From: Haloarcula vallismortis ATCC 29715
Lineage (GTDB): Archaea; Halobacteriota; Halobacteria; Halobacteriales; Haloarculaceae
Assembly: GCF_000337775.1 (NCBI RefSeq)
Contig: NZ_AOLQ01000069.1
Span: forward strand, 124,001 to 188,000
Direction: 5' to 3'
DNA length: 64,000 nt
The notes below the pieces were generated by a model. The model worked only from the letters and a program-made list of their open reading frames with translations, was not told the origin of the DNA and did no database searches. A program made the position numbers and the translations under genes. Of the stretch, positions 9,074 through 16,975 are shown piece after piece (the stretch's first letter is position 1; each line of letters starts with the position of its first letter).

Positions 9074-9632
9074 GTTCGCCTCCCAGTGGTCGGTTTCGGG
9101 CATCGTCCGGACGATGTTTCCCATTCTGGTCGTACTCACCGCTATCGAACTCGGGAGCGGCCTCGTCCTCGATACCTTCGAGGGAACGCTGTTGCAGTAC
9201 CCGTCGCTACTCGTGCTCGTCCCGGTGACAATCGGCATGGCAGGGAACCTCGGCAGTATCCTCGCAGCACGGTTCTCGACGGCGTTCCATCTCGGACTCC
9301 TGTCGTTTTCGGCGACCGACGACCGTCTCGCCGGCAACGCTATCGCTACCGTTGCCCTCGCGGTGACGCTGTTCCCGCTTGTCGGTGCCGGTGCGTGGCT
9401 CCTCCAGACCGTCATCGGCGGCACTGCGCTCCCGCTTCGGACAGTCGTTCTGGTCGCGCTCGTCAGCGGGAGTCTGCTGGCGGTGCTGGCTATCGTCGTG
9501 ACGACGGTGACGACCTACGCCGCCTACCGGTTCGAACTGGACCCCGACGACGTGGTCATCCCTGTCGTCACGAACGTCTGTGACGTGCTGGGCGTGGTGG
9601 TGCTGTTCGGTACTGTTCGCGTGCTCGTGTGA
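9066..9632 (+). CDS. MgtE/SLC41-type cation transporter half, subunit 2
   Basis: Partner of the preceding gene: 188 residues, GTG start at 9066 inside the end of subunit 1. It has its own pore motif (LVLVPVTIGMAGNLGSILAARFSTAFHLG) and the late acidic motif VVTNVCDVLGVVVL. The two products are related but clearly different, as in the two fused halves of eukaryotic SLC41. Neither carries a cytoplasmic Mg2+ sensor, so gating must differ from classical MgtE. Confidence 0.88.
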   Translation: MAEFASQWSVSGIVRTMFPILVVLTAIELGSGLVLDTFEGTLLQYPSLLVLVPVTIGMAGNLGSILAARFSTAFHLGLLSFSATDDRLAGNAIATVALAVTLFPLVGAGAWLLQTVIGGTALPLRTVVLVALVSGSLLAVLAIVVTTVTTYAAYRFELDPDDVVIPVVTNVCDVLGVVVLFGTVRVLV

Positions 9633-9725
9633 CTGCGTGAACTGGCTGTGCTATCCGGGGACGCGATTGCTCGCTCGACTGTCGCTACCGATGGGCCTTT
9701 GCCGCCCAGACCCCTACTTTCGGCC

Positions 9726-10772
9726 GTGCAGTCGCTCGTCGCCGCAGTGCTCGGCCATCCGGCGGTCGCTGTCCTCGGGGAGGTTGCCGTCCGAGTCCTC
9801 CGCATCACGTTTTTCCTATCGTTTGGCGTGTTCCTCGCGGAACTGGCGGTCGCGTTCGGGCTGGTCGAGAAGATCGCCGTCGTCTCGCGCTATCTCACGT
9901 CGCCGGCGAACCTCCCGGATGAGGTCGGCACGGCCATCCTGACGACGACAGCGTCGACGACCGCCGGCTACGGGATGCTTGCCGACTTCCGGGAGTCCGG
10001 CGCGCTGTCCGACCGCGCGACGATAATCGCCGTCACCATCAACACGTTCTTCGGCTTCGCACAGCACATCATCACCTTCTACGCGCCGATCCTCATCCCC
10101 ATTCTGGGCTTTCGGGTCGGGGTGTTGTACGTCGCCACGCGGGGACTCATCGCGCTGGCGATTACACTGACTGGCATCGCCGCCGGTGCGGTGCTGCTGG
10201 ACGCGTCCAACGTCGGTCGGTCGACCGCTGGTGCTGGCCCGGCCCCGGACGGTGGGACGGCCGACGACGCAGGCGACGTGTTCGACGAGCGTCCGGATAG
10301 CCGTCGAGCGGCCGTCAGGTCCGCATTCGATGCCACCGCCGAGAAAGTTCGCGATATCCTGCCGCGGCTGGCGGCCATCTACGCCGTCGTCTCGCTACTG
10401 CTTGCGTACAGCGATGAACTGCTGGCGCTGGCTGGCAGCGACGGCGCCTCCGTGACCACTGCTGCCGACGGGTTCGCCGGCCTGTTGGGGCTGCCCGGGG
10501 CGGCCATCCCCGTCATCGCCGCGTACGCGCTGGATACCACCTCGGGGGCGACAGTCATCGCCCCGCTCATCCGGAACGGGACGTTCACCGCACGGACCGC
10601 CGTGGCGACGATGCTCGTCGGCGGCATCATCTCGTTTGCCGTCTCGACGTTCAAGCGCTCGATTCCCTTCCAGTACGGCATCTGGGGCCGGGAGTTCGGC
10701 TCGAAAGTAATCGTCGTCAACACGGGACTGAAAATCGTCTGGATCGCGCTGGCGCTGGTCGTCCTCCTGTAG
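9726..10772 (+). CDS. Nucleoside-recognition (Gate) domain membrane protein
   Basis: Polytopic membrane protein of about 348 residues. Two Gate-like halves are visible: one around LTTTASTTAGYGMLADFRESG and one around GLPGAAIPVIAAYALDTTSGATVIAPL. An acidic, disordered linker of about 60 residues (GPAPDGGTADDAGDVFDERPDS) lies between them. The substrate is unknown; Gate domains occur in nucleoside carriers and in spore membrane proteins. The start is uncertain: I prefer GTG 9726, but GTG 9648 is also in frame. It lies 93 bases after the MgtE pair on the same strand. Confidence 0.8.
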   Translation: MQSLVAAVLGHPAVAVLGEVAVRVLRITFFLSFGVFLAELAVAFGLVEKIAVVSRYLTSPANLPDEVGTAILTTTASTTAGYGMLADFRESGALSDRATIIAVTINTFFGFAQHIITFYAPILIPILGFRVGVLYVATRGLIALAITLTGIAAGAVLLDASNVGRSTAGAGPAPDGGTADDAGDVFDERPDSRRAAVRSAFDATAEKVRDILPRLAAIYAVVSLLLAYSDELLALAGSDGASVTTAADGFAGLLGLPGAAIPVIAAYALDTTSGATVIAPLIRNGTFTARTAVATMLVGGIISFAVSTFKRSIPFQYGIWGREFGSKVIVVNTGLKIVWIALALVVLL

Positions 10773-10778
10773 CGGGCT

Positions 10779-11522
10779 CTACTCGAACGTGTAGGCCATC
10801 ATCACTTCGTCGACTTGCTCGCCGTCGACGGTGTAGTGGTTCCGCCGGATGCCCTCGGTGTGCCAGCCGTGGTCTTCCAGAAACACCATCGCATTCTCCG
10901 TGATTGCCGGCACGCTGTTGTACAGCTTCCGGTAGCCGTTGGCCTTCGCCCAGTCCAGCCCACGGTTCATGAGCTGACTGCCGATGCCCTGCCCTCGCTG
11001 TTCCTCCCTGACGCCGACGGTGAGCTGGGCCGTCTCGCGGAGCTTGTCCAGTTGCGGGATGTCGAGGTGACACCACCCGACGACCTCGCCGTCGATTGTG
11101 GCGACGAAGAACACCCGCGATTCGACCGTGTTGTGCCGGGTGACAGCGTCCTCGTACAGCAACTGCTCGGCGACGCTCTCGGCGACGACGTACGTGCCGT
11201 CGCTGGAGACGTTCCGAATCGTCTGGACGAGCCCCTCGAAATCATCGTTGTGGGCCGGTCGAATCGTGTACGTCAACCCGTTCGTGGTGTGTTGCTCGAC
11301 GGAGCCAACATCGAGCGCCAACGTCAGGGTCCCGCCATCGTCCTCGATGTACCCCTTCGACAGGAGGTGTGTCAGGGCCTCCTCGAACGCCTCCGGCGAG
11401 AGGTCTACCATCTCGCGGACTCTGTGTCGCGCCGCGGTCCCGTGTCGCTCGACGTACTGATACACCTCCATCGCCGCGCTCGTCTCGAAAGTCGGCCGTT
11501 CGACAGCGTCCATATCTGGCAT
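10779..11522 (-). CDS. HTH-GNAT acetyltransferase
   Basis: Protein of 247 residues joining two domains. Residues about 10-80 form a winged helix (AAMEVYQYVERHGTAARHRVREMVDLSPEAFEEALTHLLSKGYI). Residues about 95-247 form a GNAT fold with the acetyl-CoA loop EEQRGQGIGSQLMNRGL. I chose ATG 11522 since upstream sequence in this frame is not protein-like. A perfect 10-bp palindrome (AACAATTGTT, 11541-11550) lies just upstream, so autoregulation through the HTH is possible. Substrate unknown; Pat-like lysine acetylation is one option. Confidence 0.85.
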   Translation of the reverse strand: MPDMDAVERPTFETSAAMEVYQYVERHGTAARHRVREMVDLSPEAFEEALTHLLSKGYIEDDGGTLTLALDVGSVEQHTTNGLTYTIRPAHNDDFEGLVQTIRNVSSDGTYVVAESVAEQLLYEDAVTRHNTVESRVFFVATIDGEVVGWCHLDIPQLDKLRETAQLTVGVREEQRGQGIGSQLMNRGLDWAKANGYRKLYNSVPAITENAMVFLEDHGWHTEGIRRNHYTVDGEQVDEVMMAYTFE

Positions 11523-11540
11523 ATATACTAGCAGATTATT

Positions 11541-11550
11541 AACAATTGTT
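11541..11550. promoter_or_regulatory. Palindrome upstream of the HTH-GNAT gene
   Basis: AACAATTGTT is its own reverse complement and sits 19-28 bases before the ATG at 11522, overlapping the expected TATA/start region. It is a candidate operator. Confidence 0.4.
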
Positions 11551-11637
11551 GTTTTGGTAACATAAAACGTGAAACGCGGTGGGAGTTCTGTGCGAGCAGT
11601 CCCGGTCGAGCGTGACGAGATAGGCCTGCCCCGAAGT

Positions 11638-12531
11638 TCAGGCCGCGTCCGGAATCGGGTCAGAGATGACGACGGCATCGCCCTCGATGACACAGTTCCC
11701 CTCTGAGTCGTCGACGGCCGTGGCCAGCCGGAACCGGTTGTCCTGAATCCGCTCGACGACCTCACAGCGGGCCGTGACCTCCTCGTCGATGTCGACGGGT
11801 CCCTGATAGCTCAGTTCCTGTGAGAGGTAGATGGTCAGCCCGGGCAGTCGGGCCAGGGCCGCGCTGATGACGCCGGAAACAAGTGTTCCATGAACGATTC
11901 GGCGGCCGAACCGCGTCCCGTCCGCGAACGCCGCGTCGAGGTGGAGTCTGTTCGTGTCGCCGCTGGCCTCGGCAAAGGCCTCCACGTCCGCCTGGGAGAT
12001 TGTCTTGCTGAACCGAACGTGGTCCCCCACGTCGATGCCGTCGGCGGTCCCGTAGCTCTCGAAGGTCCAGTCCTCGTCCTCGTACAGCGTGTCCGGCCGG
12101 GTGAACTGCTCTCGCTGTGACGGCTCGCCGGTCGCTCCCCTCGCCCGCGTGAGATGCGGGATGTAGTCCGAGATATCGGTCGTTGTGACGATCCCGACGA
12201 GTTCGCCGTCCTCGACGACGGGTAGTTTCTTGACGTTGTTCGTCCGGAGCCGCTCGACGGCCGTTTCGATGTCCGCGTCGGGGGTGACCGTCACCAGCGT
12301 CTCGGCCATCACGTCACTGACTGACAACGCTCTGGTGTCTCCCTCTACCGCGGCGACCGCCACGACGTCACTCTCCGTGATAATACCGACACAGTCACCG
12401 TCGGACTCGACGACGAGCGAGCCGATGTCCTCGTCGCGGAGTCGCCGGGCCGCCTCGATGACCGGGGCGTCGGGGCTGATGGTTTCGACTGGTGTCCGCA
12501 TGATCTCTCTGACTTGCAGCGGGACGAGCAT
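11638..12531 (-). CDS. CBS-domain pair fused to a MaoC-type hydratase
   Basis: A 297-residue cytoplasmic fusion. Residues about 8-122 hold two CBS motifs (VREIMRTPVETISPDAPV and VSDVMAETLVTVTPDADI, each ending in VVESDGDCVGIITESD-like repeats) that normally bind adenine nucleotides or CoA derivatives. Residues about 165-297 form a hot-dog (R)-hydratase/MaoC domain with the catalytic signature ASGDTNRLHLDAAFA and the helix GRRIVHGTLVSG. The product probably hydrates enoyl-CoA under nucleotide control. The start at ATG 12531 is preferred over an ATG eight codons upstream because a TATA-like CTGTTATAGG (minus strand) lies about 27-36 bases before it. Confidence 0.87.
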   Translation of the reverse strand: MLVPLQVREIMRTPVETISPDAPVIEAARRLRDEDIGSLVVESDGDCVGIITESDVVAVAAVEGDTRALSVSDVMAETLVTVTPDADIETAVERLRTNNVKKLPVVEDGELVGIVTTTDISDYIPHLTRARGATGEPSQREQFTRPDTLYEDEDWTFESYGTADGIDVGDHVRFSKTISQADVEAFAEASGDTNRLHLDAAFADGTRFGRRIVHGTLVSGVISAALARLPGLTIYLSQELSYQGPVDIDEEVTARCEVVERIQDNRFRLATAVDDSEGNCVIEGDAVVISDPIPDAA

Positions 12532-12618
12532 TGTACGGACACCCACTCGTGGCAAACCTATAACAGTCCGCCCAGTGACACCGTCACGCTTGTGCCGCCG
12601 GCCGACAAGGTCTATCCG

Positions 12619-13578
12619 ATGCGATGGACCGTGTTCGGTTTCGCCGTCGTTCTCGTGGTCGCCGCCGGCTGTAGCGGCTTCACCGGCACGCCGTCACAGT
12701 CCGCGGGGACCGCCGACGGCCAGTCAGCAGTCGAAGTCCCACAAGCGGCTGTCACCGTTACCGTCACGGCTGTCGTCGACGGCGACACGATACAGGTCGC
12801 CTACGAGAACGGGACCGGTGACACGGTCCGACTCGTCGGCGTCGACACCCCCGAAGTCCACACCGAGAACGACCCCGCGGAGTTCGAGGGCGTCCCCGGG
12901 ACTGACGACGGGGCGTCCTGCCTCCGCGGGGCCGGCACGAACGCGTCGTCGCTCGCCAAGCAGCGACTACTTGGTGAGACAGTTGGGCTCGCCTTCGATT
13001 CGAATCTGAACCGGCGTGGCTACTACGACCGACTACTGGCCTACGTTGTTCACGACGAAGCGCTGTTCAATTACCGCCTCGTCGAGACCGGCCACGCGCG
13101 TGTCTACGACAGCAAATTTGCGCGAGCCGAGCGATTTTACGCGGCCGAGGACGCCGCCCGCTCCGAGCGTCGCGGGCTCTGGCGCTGTACGGACCCAAGC
13201 GCAGTGACCCGCACGGCTATTGCCGACGGTGGGGTTATTACCGAGAGCGCCAGCGGCGTCGAAATTGCGAACATCCACGCCGACGCGGCGGGCAACGACA
13301 ACGAGAACCTGAACGACGAATACGTCACGCTCACGAACACCGGCGATAGGCCCGTCGCCCTCTCCGACTGGACGGTCAGCGACGACGCGGGCCACCAGTA
13401 CACGTTCACGAACCTGACCCTTGACCCGAAAGGCTCGGTCACCCTCTACACCGGTAGCGGCACCGACACTGGGGCCGAGCGGTACTGGGACCGGAACGGG
13501 GCAGTCTGGAACAACGACGGTGACACCGTCAGTGTCCGAAACGCCAGCGGTGAAACGATTCTCCGGCAGTCGTACTGA
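12619..13578 (+). CDS. Secreted lipoprotein nuclease: SNase domain plus lamin-tail domain
   Basis: Exported lipoprotein of 319 residues: signal FGFAVVLVVAAGC with lipobox cysteine near residue 16. Residues about 50-200 form a staphylococcal-type thermonuclease domain with VVDGDT, VRLVGVDTPEVH and NRRGYYDRLLAYV, supplying the catalytic Asp, Arg, Glu and second Arg of the family. Residues about 215-318 form a lamin-tail domain (EYVTLTNTGDRPVALSDWTV). Together this suggests a surface-anchored, calcium-dependent DNase/RNase, perhaps for using extracellular DNA. The ATG at 12619 follows TATCCG and gives a short normal signal peptide. Confidence 0.9.
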   Translation: MRWTVFGFAVVLVVAAGCSGFTGTPSQSAGTADGQSAVEVPQAAVTVTVTAVVDGDTIQVAYENGTGDTVRLVGVDTPEVHTENDPAEFEGVPGTDDGASCLRGAGTNASSLAKQRLLGETVGLAFDSNLNRRGYYDRLLAYVVHDEALFNYRLVETGHARVYDSKFARAERFYAAEDAARSERRGLWRCTDPSAVTRTAIADGGVITESASGVEIANIHADAAGNDNENLNDEYVTLTNTGDRPVALSDWTVSDDAGHQYTFTNLTLDPKGSVTLYTGSGTDTGAERYWDRNGAVWNNDGDTVSVRNASGETILRQSY

Positions 13579-13629
13579 CGCCGCCACACTGCCACGGCAG
13601 TATAAGCCGCTCCAGTGCTAACCTATCCC

Positions 13630-14685
13630 ATGGCTCTCCGCCGGTTGACGCCAACGCCACGGGCGGTCGACTGGGGGCTGTTTGTGGCGGTGGCGACGCT
13701 GCTTGCCACCGGCATCGCCACCATCTTTGCAGGTATTCCAAGTAGCGCGTGGATAATCGACCTCCATGCGCTCTCCGGCGTGGCCCTGACGCTCCTGTTG
13801 CCGGTGAAGCTCCGCCGTGTCGCCCACCGCGTCGCGCCGTCGCGACTCACCGCGACCCGTGTCTTCTCGGTCGGCCTGGCTGCAGTCGCCCTTGGGGCGC
13901 TTGGTACCGGCGTCTGGTGGATATTTGGCGGCACACTCGACCTCGGCCCGTGGGGGCTGTTTCACCTCCACGTCGCGCTCGGCCTGCTGGTCCCGCCGCT
14001 GTTATTGGTGCACCTCCGCGCCCGGTTCTATTCCCCCACACAGGCCACCCGCGGCGGCCGCCGTGATGTTCTCCGGTACGCTGGGTTGGTAACTGCCGGT
14101 GCGCTCCTCTGGCGCGTTCAGGGGCCGGTCAACGACGCGCTGGACTCGGCCGGCGCGGACCGCAGGTACACCGGCTCGCGTGAGGACGGAACTGGTGACG
14201 GCAACCGCTTTCCCGTCACAAGCTGGGTCGCCGACGATCCGGAGCCGGTCGACGCGGCCGACTGGTCGCTGTCAGTTGGCGGCCGGGTCGCCAGCGAGAG
14301 CAGTTACGCCGCCGGTGAACTCTCGCCGAACGCGAGCGAGTCGGCGGTGCTTGACTGCACGAGCGGCTGGTACTCCGGCCACGAATGGCAAGGTGTTCGC
14401 GTCGGCGACCTACTCGACGCCGCCGACGCCGACGACGCGGCGGCGTGGGTCCAGTTCCGCTCTGTCACTGGCTACCGATGGAGCCTTCCGCTGTCCGAGG
14501 CCCGCGACGCCATACTGGCCACCCACGTCGACGGCGAGCGCCTGGCTCACGGGCACGGCTACCCCCTCCGACTCGTCGCGCCCGGCCGCCGGGGGTTCCA
14601 GTGGGTGAAGTGGGTCGAGTCGGTGCGGGTCAGCAAGCGCCGCGAACTCGGGGAGTGGCTCGCGATATTTGTGAGCGGGTTCTGA
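13630..14685 (+). CDS. Membrane cytochrome b-like domain fused to a molybdopterin (sulfite-oxidase fold) domain
   Basis: Protein of 351 residues. The N-terminal 155 residues hold four or five membrane spans with paired histidines (DLHALSG, VAHRVAP, LFHLHVALG, LLVHLRARF), as expected of a diheme b-type anchor. The C-terminal 150 residues match the oxidoreductase molybdopterin-binding domain, including the Mo-ligand cysteine in VLDCTSGWYS and the GHGYPLRLVAPGRRGFQWVKWV signature. It resembles MsrP (YedY) and MsrQ (YedZ) joined in one chain in reversed order. The substrate is unknown; protein methionine sulfoxide or sulfite are candidates. Confidence 0.85.
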   Translation: MALRRLTPTPRAVDWGLFVAVATLLATGIATIFAGIPSSAWIIDLHALSGVALTLLLPVKLRRVAHRVAPSRLTATRVFSVGLAAVALGALGTGVWWIFGGTLDLGPWGLFHLHVALGLLVPPLLLVHLRARFYSPTQATRGGRRDVLRYAGLVTAGALLWRVQGPVNDALDSAGADRRYTGSREDGTGDGNRFPVTSWVADDPEPVDAADWSLSVGGRVASESSYAAGELSPNASESAVLDCTSGWYSGHEWQGVRVGDLLDAADADDAAAWVQFRSVTGYRWSLPLSEARDAILATHVDGERLAHGHGYPLRLVAPGRRGFQWVKWVESVRVSKRRELGEWLAIFVSGF

Positions 14686-14928
14686 GCGTGTCCATATGCG
14701 CCACCAGTGGGGTGATCGCTGTTCTTCCGGGGCAGTCCCGCGTGGAAAGAGGAGATTACCTGCAGTATATACCTACTTCGGGCGGGTACACCCCGACGCA
14801 CCGCCTCTCTACGTTGACCCGGCGCTCGACACAGTACTACAGGGACAGCGGCCGAAAGAGCAGCTTACCATCCGTAGCTGTCACTGAAGCTACTACTAAC
14901 GAAGTCCCGTGAAGCGGTAGCGGGGGCT
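14686..14928. other. Intergenic stretch with no supported gene
   Basis: A 243-base gap. The longest reading frame (14696-14887, plus) has a basic, Arg/Pro/Gln-rich composition unlike acidic haloarchaeal proteins, and I reject it. A CAGTATATACCT at 14763-14774 is TATA-like, but no start follows at the right distance. Confidence 0.5.
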
Positions 14929-15273
14929 ATGAACTGGCGGCAGCCCGCCCGACTCGCCGGCCCGTCGAACACCGCCGTCGCCCTGTGGGCGGTCGCCGTC
15001 GCCTTCTTCGGCGTCGGCGACCTCGTCACGACACTCGTCGGCTACAGCATTACCGGCGTGACGGAACTCAGTCCCGTGGTCAAGCTACTGTTGGAACAGC
15101 GCGCGATGCTGGTGTTGACCGGACTGAAAGCCGCCGTCTTCGTTGGGTTTTTCGCCATCTGGAAGTGGATCTCTTGGCCGTATTCCATCGGCATCCCACT
15201 CGGGCTGGCGCTTCTGGGTGTCGCAGTGACTGCGTGGAACACCGGCATCATCCTCACTGCGGTTTTGGCCTGA
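14929..15273 (+). CDS. Small integral membrane protein
   Basis: Protein of 114 residues with three or four predicted membrane spans. The motif GDLVTTLVGYSITGVTELSP resembles small archaeal membrane proteins I recall as DUF5658-like (unverified). It stands alone, convergent with the HAD phosphatase gene, and offers no functional clue. Confidence 0.7.
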   Translation: MNWRQPARLAGPSNTAVALWAVAVAFFGVGDLVTTLVGYSITGVTELSPVVKLLLEQRAMLVLTGLKAAVFVGFFAIWKWISWPYSIGIPLGLALLGVAVTAWNTGIILTAVLA

Positions 15274-15327
15274 ACTGTTGGCTGCTAGCTTCTGCTACTC
15301 GTGCTGTCTGCATTGACGTTGCGTGCG

Positions 15328-15951
15328 CTACACCAGTGCGTCGATAGAATCCCAGAGGTCCGGCCCGCCGTCGTCGCCTGACTCGTAGTGAATCGGCACG
15401 AAGCCGGCGTTGCGCGCGCCCTCGACATCGGTTTCGTACTCGTTGCCGACCATCACGTACTCGTCGGCCGGCAGCTCCTCCCGGACCCGGTCGAACGGCG
15501 CGCTGTCCGGTTTGTGCGCGCCGACCTCGTAGGAGGCGACAAAGCGGTCGAACAGGTCGGTCAGTCCGTGGTGGTCGAGCTTGGCGACCTGCCGCTCTCG
15601 GATTCCGTTGGTGACAATCGCGAGCTGATTGTCGGCGGCAAGTCCGGTCAGGCTGTCCCGGGCTGTGTCGGGGACGGTCGTCGACGCGAACTCGGTCTCT
15701 TTGAGCGTCTCGACCAGCGCATCGAGGTCAACGTCTGCTCCGGCCGCTTCGACGACGGCGGCCATCGATTGGCGGTACGGGTCCGGCTCAAGCGCCTCGA
15801 AGGCCGTGTAAAACACCTCCTTGCTAACGGCCCGAAGCTCGTCGGTGTACTCGATACCATGGGCTTCGACAGTCCGTCGGATGATGTTCTCGTAGGGCTC
15901 CGGATAGTGGACGACCGTGTCGTCGAGGTCGAAGCAGATGGTCGTCGTCAT
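15328..15951 (-). CDS. HAD-superfamily phosphatase
   Basis: Protein of 207 residues with all HAD motifs: FDLDDTVVHYP (motif I, nucleophile Asp8), IVTNG (motif II), a conserved Lys in GAHKPDSAPF (motif III) and MVGNEYETDVEGARNAG (motif IV). An alpha-helical cap lies between motifs I and II. The start overlaps the upstream gene by four bases. Substrate unknown; a small phosphorylated metabolite is likely. Confidence 0.9.
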   Translation of the reverse strand: MTTTICFDLDDTVVHYPEPYENIIRRTVEAHGIEYTDELRAVSKEVFYTAFEALEPDPYRQSMAAVVEAAGADVDLDALVETLKETEFASTTVPDTARDSLTGLAADNQLAIVTNGIRERQVAKLDHHGLTDLFDRFVASYEVGAHKPDSAPFDRVREELPADEYVMVGNEYETDVEGARNAGFVPIHYESGDDGGPDLWDSIDALV

Positions 15952-16370
15952 GTGTCCTCGTCGTAGACCGGCTGGCCGTCCTCGGTCGGCGGGGCGACGT
16001 AGTCGATATACTCCTCGGTTGATGGTTCAGTGACGGTCACGTTCACGTGGATGTCGCCCAGTTCCGAGGGGTCACCGACTGCGAAGTTAATCCGCCCCTC
16101 GAACGCTGCTTGCTTCTTCACGTCGAAGGCGAAGGTGTCGCCCTCCAGATTGTCGAAGAAGACTGACCGGGCTGTATCCAGGATTTCCCGCCGGTGAAGC
16201 AGCTCAGAGAACCCGTCCATCGTATGGACTTCTGCGACGAGTGCGCCCTGCTGGTGGGTCGGGTCGGCCTCCGGGAAGAGGTTCTGGACGGCGTCTGCGA
16301 CCCGGTCGGTTACTTCGGTGTCGTTGACGGGCGCTTCGATTCGGATGTCGACAGAGTAGACGGCGCTCAT
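15948..16370 (-). CDS. UPF0201-type conserved archaeal protein
   Basis: Acidic protein of 140 residues starting SAVYSVDIRIEAPVNDTEVTDRVADAVQNLFPEAD. It matches an archaeal conserved family (recalled as UPF0201/COG1325, sometimes described as RNA-binding). It sits between the UPF0200-type NTPase and the HAD gene, overlapping each by four bases. Function is unproven; conserved pairing with the NTPase suggests a joint role. Confidence 0.8.
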   Translation of the reverse strand: MSAVYSVDIRIEAPVNDTEVTDRVADAVQNLFPEADPTHQQGALVAEVHTMDGFSELLHRREILDTARSVFFDNLEGDTFAFDVKKQAAFEGRINFAVGDPSELGDIHVNVTVTEPSTEEYIDYVAPPTEDGQPVYDEDT

Positions 16371-16930
16371 TGGTCGAGTGCCTCCGGTCCGTCACGGATT
16401 AGTGTGCGAACGGTCCGCTGGAACGCGGCCAGCGTCTCTGTGTTCTCGATAGTACGGTCGGCCATTTCCATGGCCTCGCCCATTCCAAAGCCGAGTTCCC
16501 GAGCGTCGCGGTCCGCAAGCGGCTCGCCGCCGTCTTCCGCTGCGGTATCCCGTCCGCGGATGTCGAGCCGCTCGGCCCGCAGTTCGAACGGGGCGTCTAT
16601 CTCGACGAGCAGGAACGCGTCGCCGAACGCCGCTTCGAACGTTTCGACCTCCACATCCGACCGGATACCGTCGACGAGGACGGTGTCGTTCGATTCGAGC
16701 TCCGCCTCGATCATCGGTAGCGAGCGCTCGGCGATGGCGGCGGGGCCGTTCTCTTCCCGGAGCGCCTTCGCGACCGTTCCGTGGTCTGACGCGGGGTCAA
16801 GTCCGCGGTCACGACACTCCTCGCGGATGACGTCGCCCATCGTCACGACCGGCACGTCCATCTCGGCGGCGACGTTCGCTGCCTCGCTTTTCCCGCTGCC
16901 CGGCAGCCCGACGATACCGATAACTGTCAT
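16367..16930 (-). CDS. UPF0200-type P-loop NTPase (dephospho-CoA kinase-like)
   Basis: Protein of 187 residues beginning MTVIGIVGLPGSGKSEAANVA, a Walker A at residues 8-15. Further features are DGIRSDVEVETFE and the lid-like AERLDIRGRDTAAEDG. It resembles adenylate/dephospho-CoA kinases but has no proven substrate. I chose ATG 16930 because the P-loop begins a few residues later; the in-frame upstream ATG adds nine basic residues. It is the first gene of the overlapping trio. Confidence 0.88.
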   Translation of the reverse strand: MTVIGIVGLPGSGKSEAANVAAEMDVPVVTMGDVIREECRDRGLDPASDHGTVAKALREENGPAAIAERSLPMIEAELESNDTVLVDGIRSDVEVETFEAAFGDAFLLVEIDAPFELRAERLDIRGRDTAAEDGGEPLADRDARELGFGMGEAMEMADRTIENTETLAAFQRTVRTLIRDGPEALDQ

Positions 16931-16975
16931 TGCCGGGCGTAATCGAGCAGCGGGCAAAAGCCCTCCCGTTCGGCC

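Noticed and set aside
12575-12587. Short palindrome GTGACACCGTCAC between the CBS-MaoC and nuclease genes
   Set aside because: Five-base arms only; expected often by chance in GC-rich DNA, and not placed at a clear promoter position.
14696-14887. A 63-codon frame in the gap before 14929
   Set aside because: Basic, Gln/Pro-rich composition not expected in a haloarchaeal protein; no promoter at the right distance.
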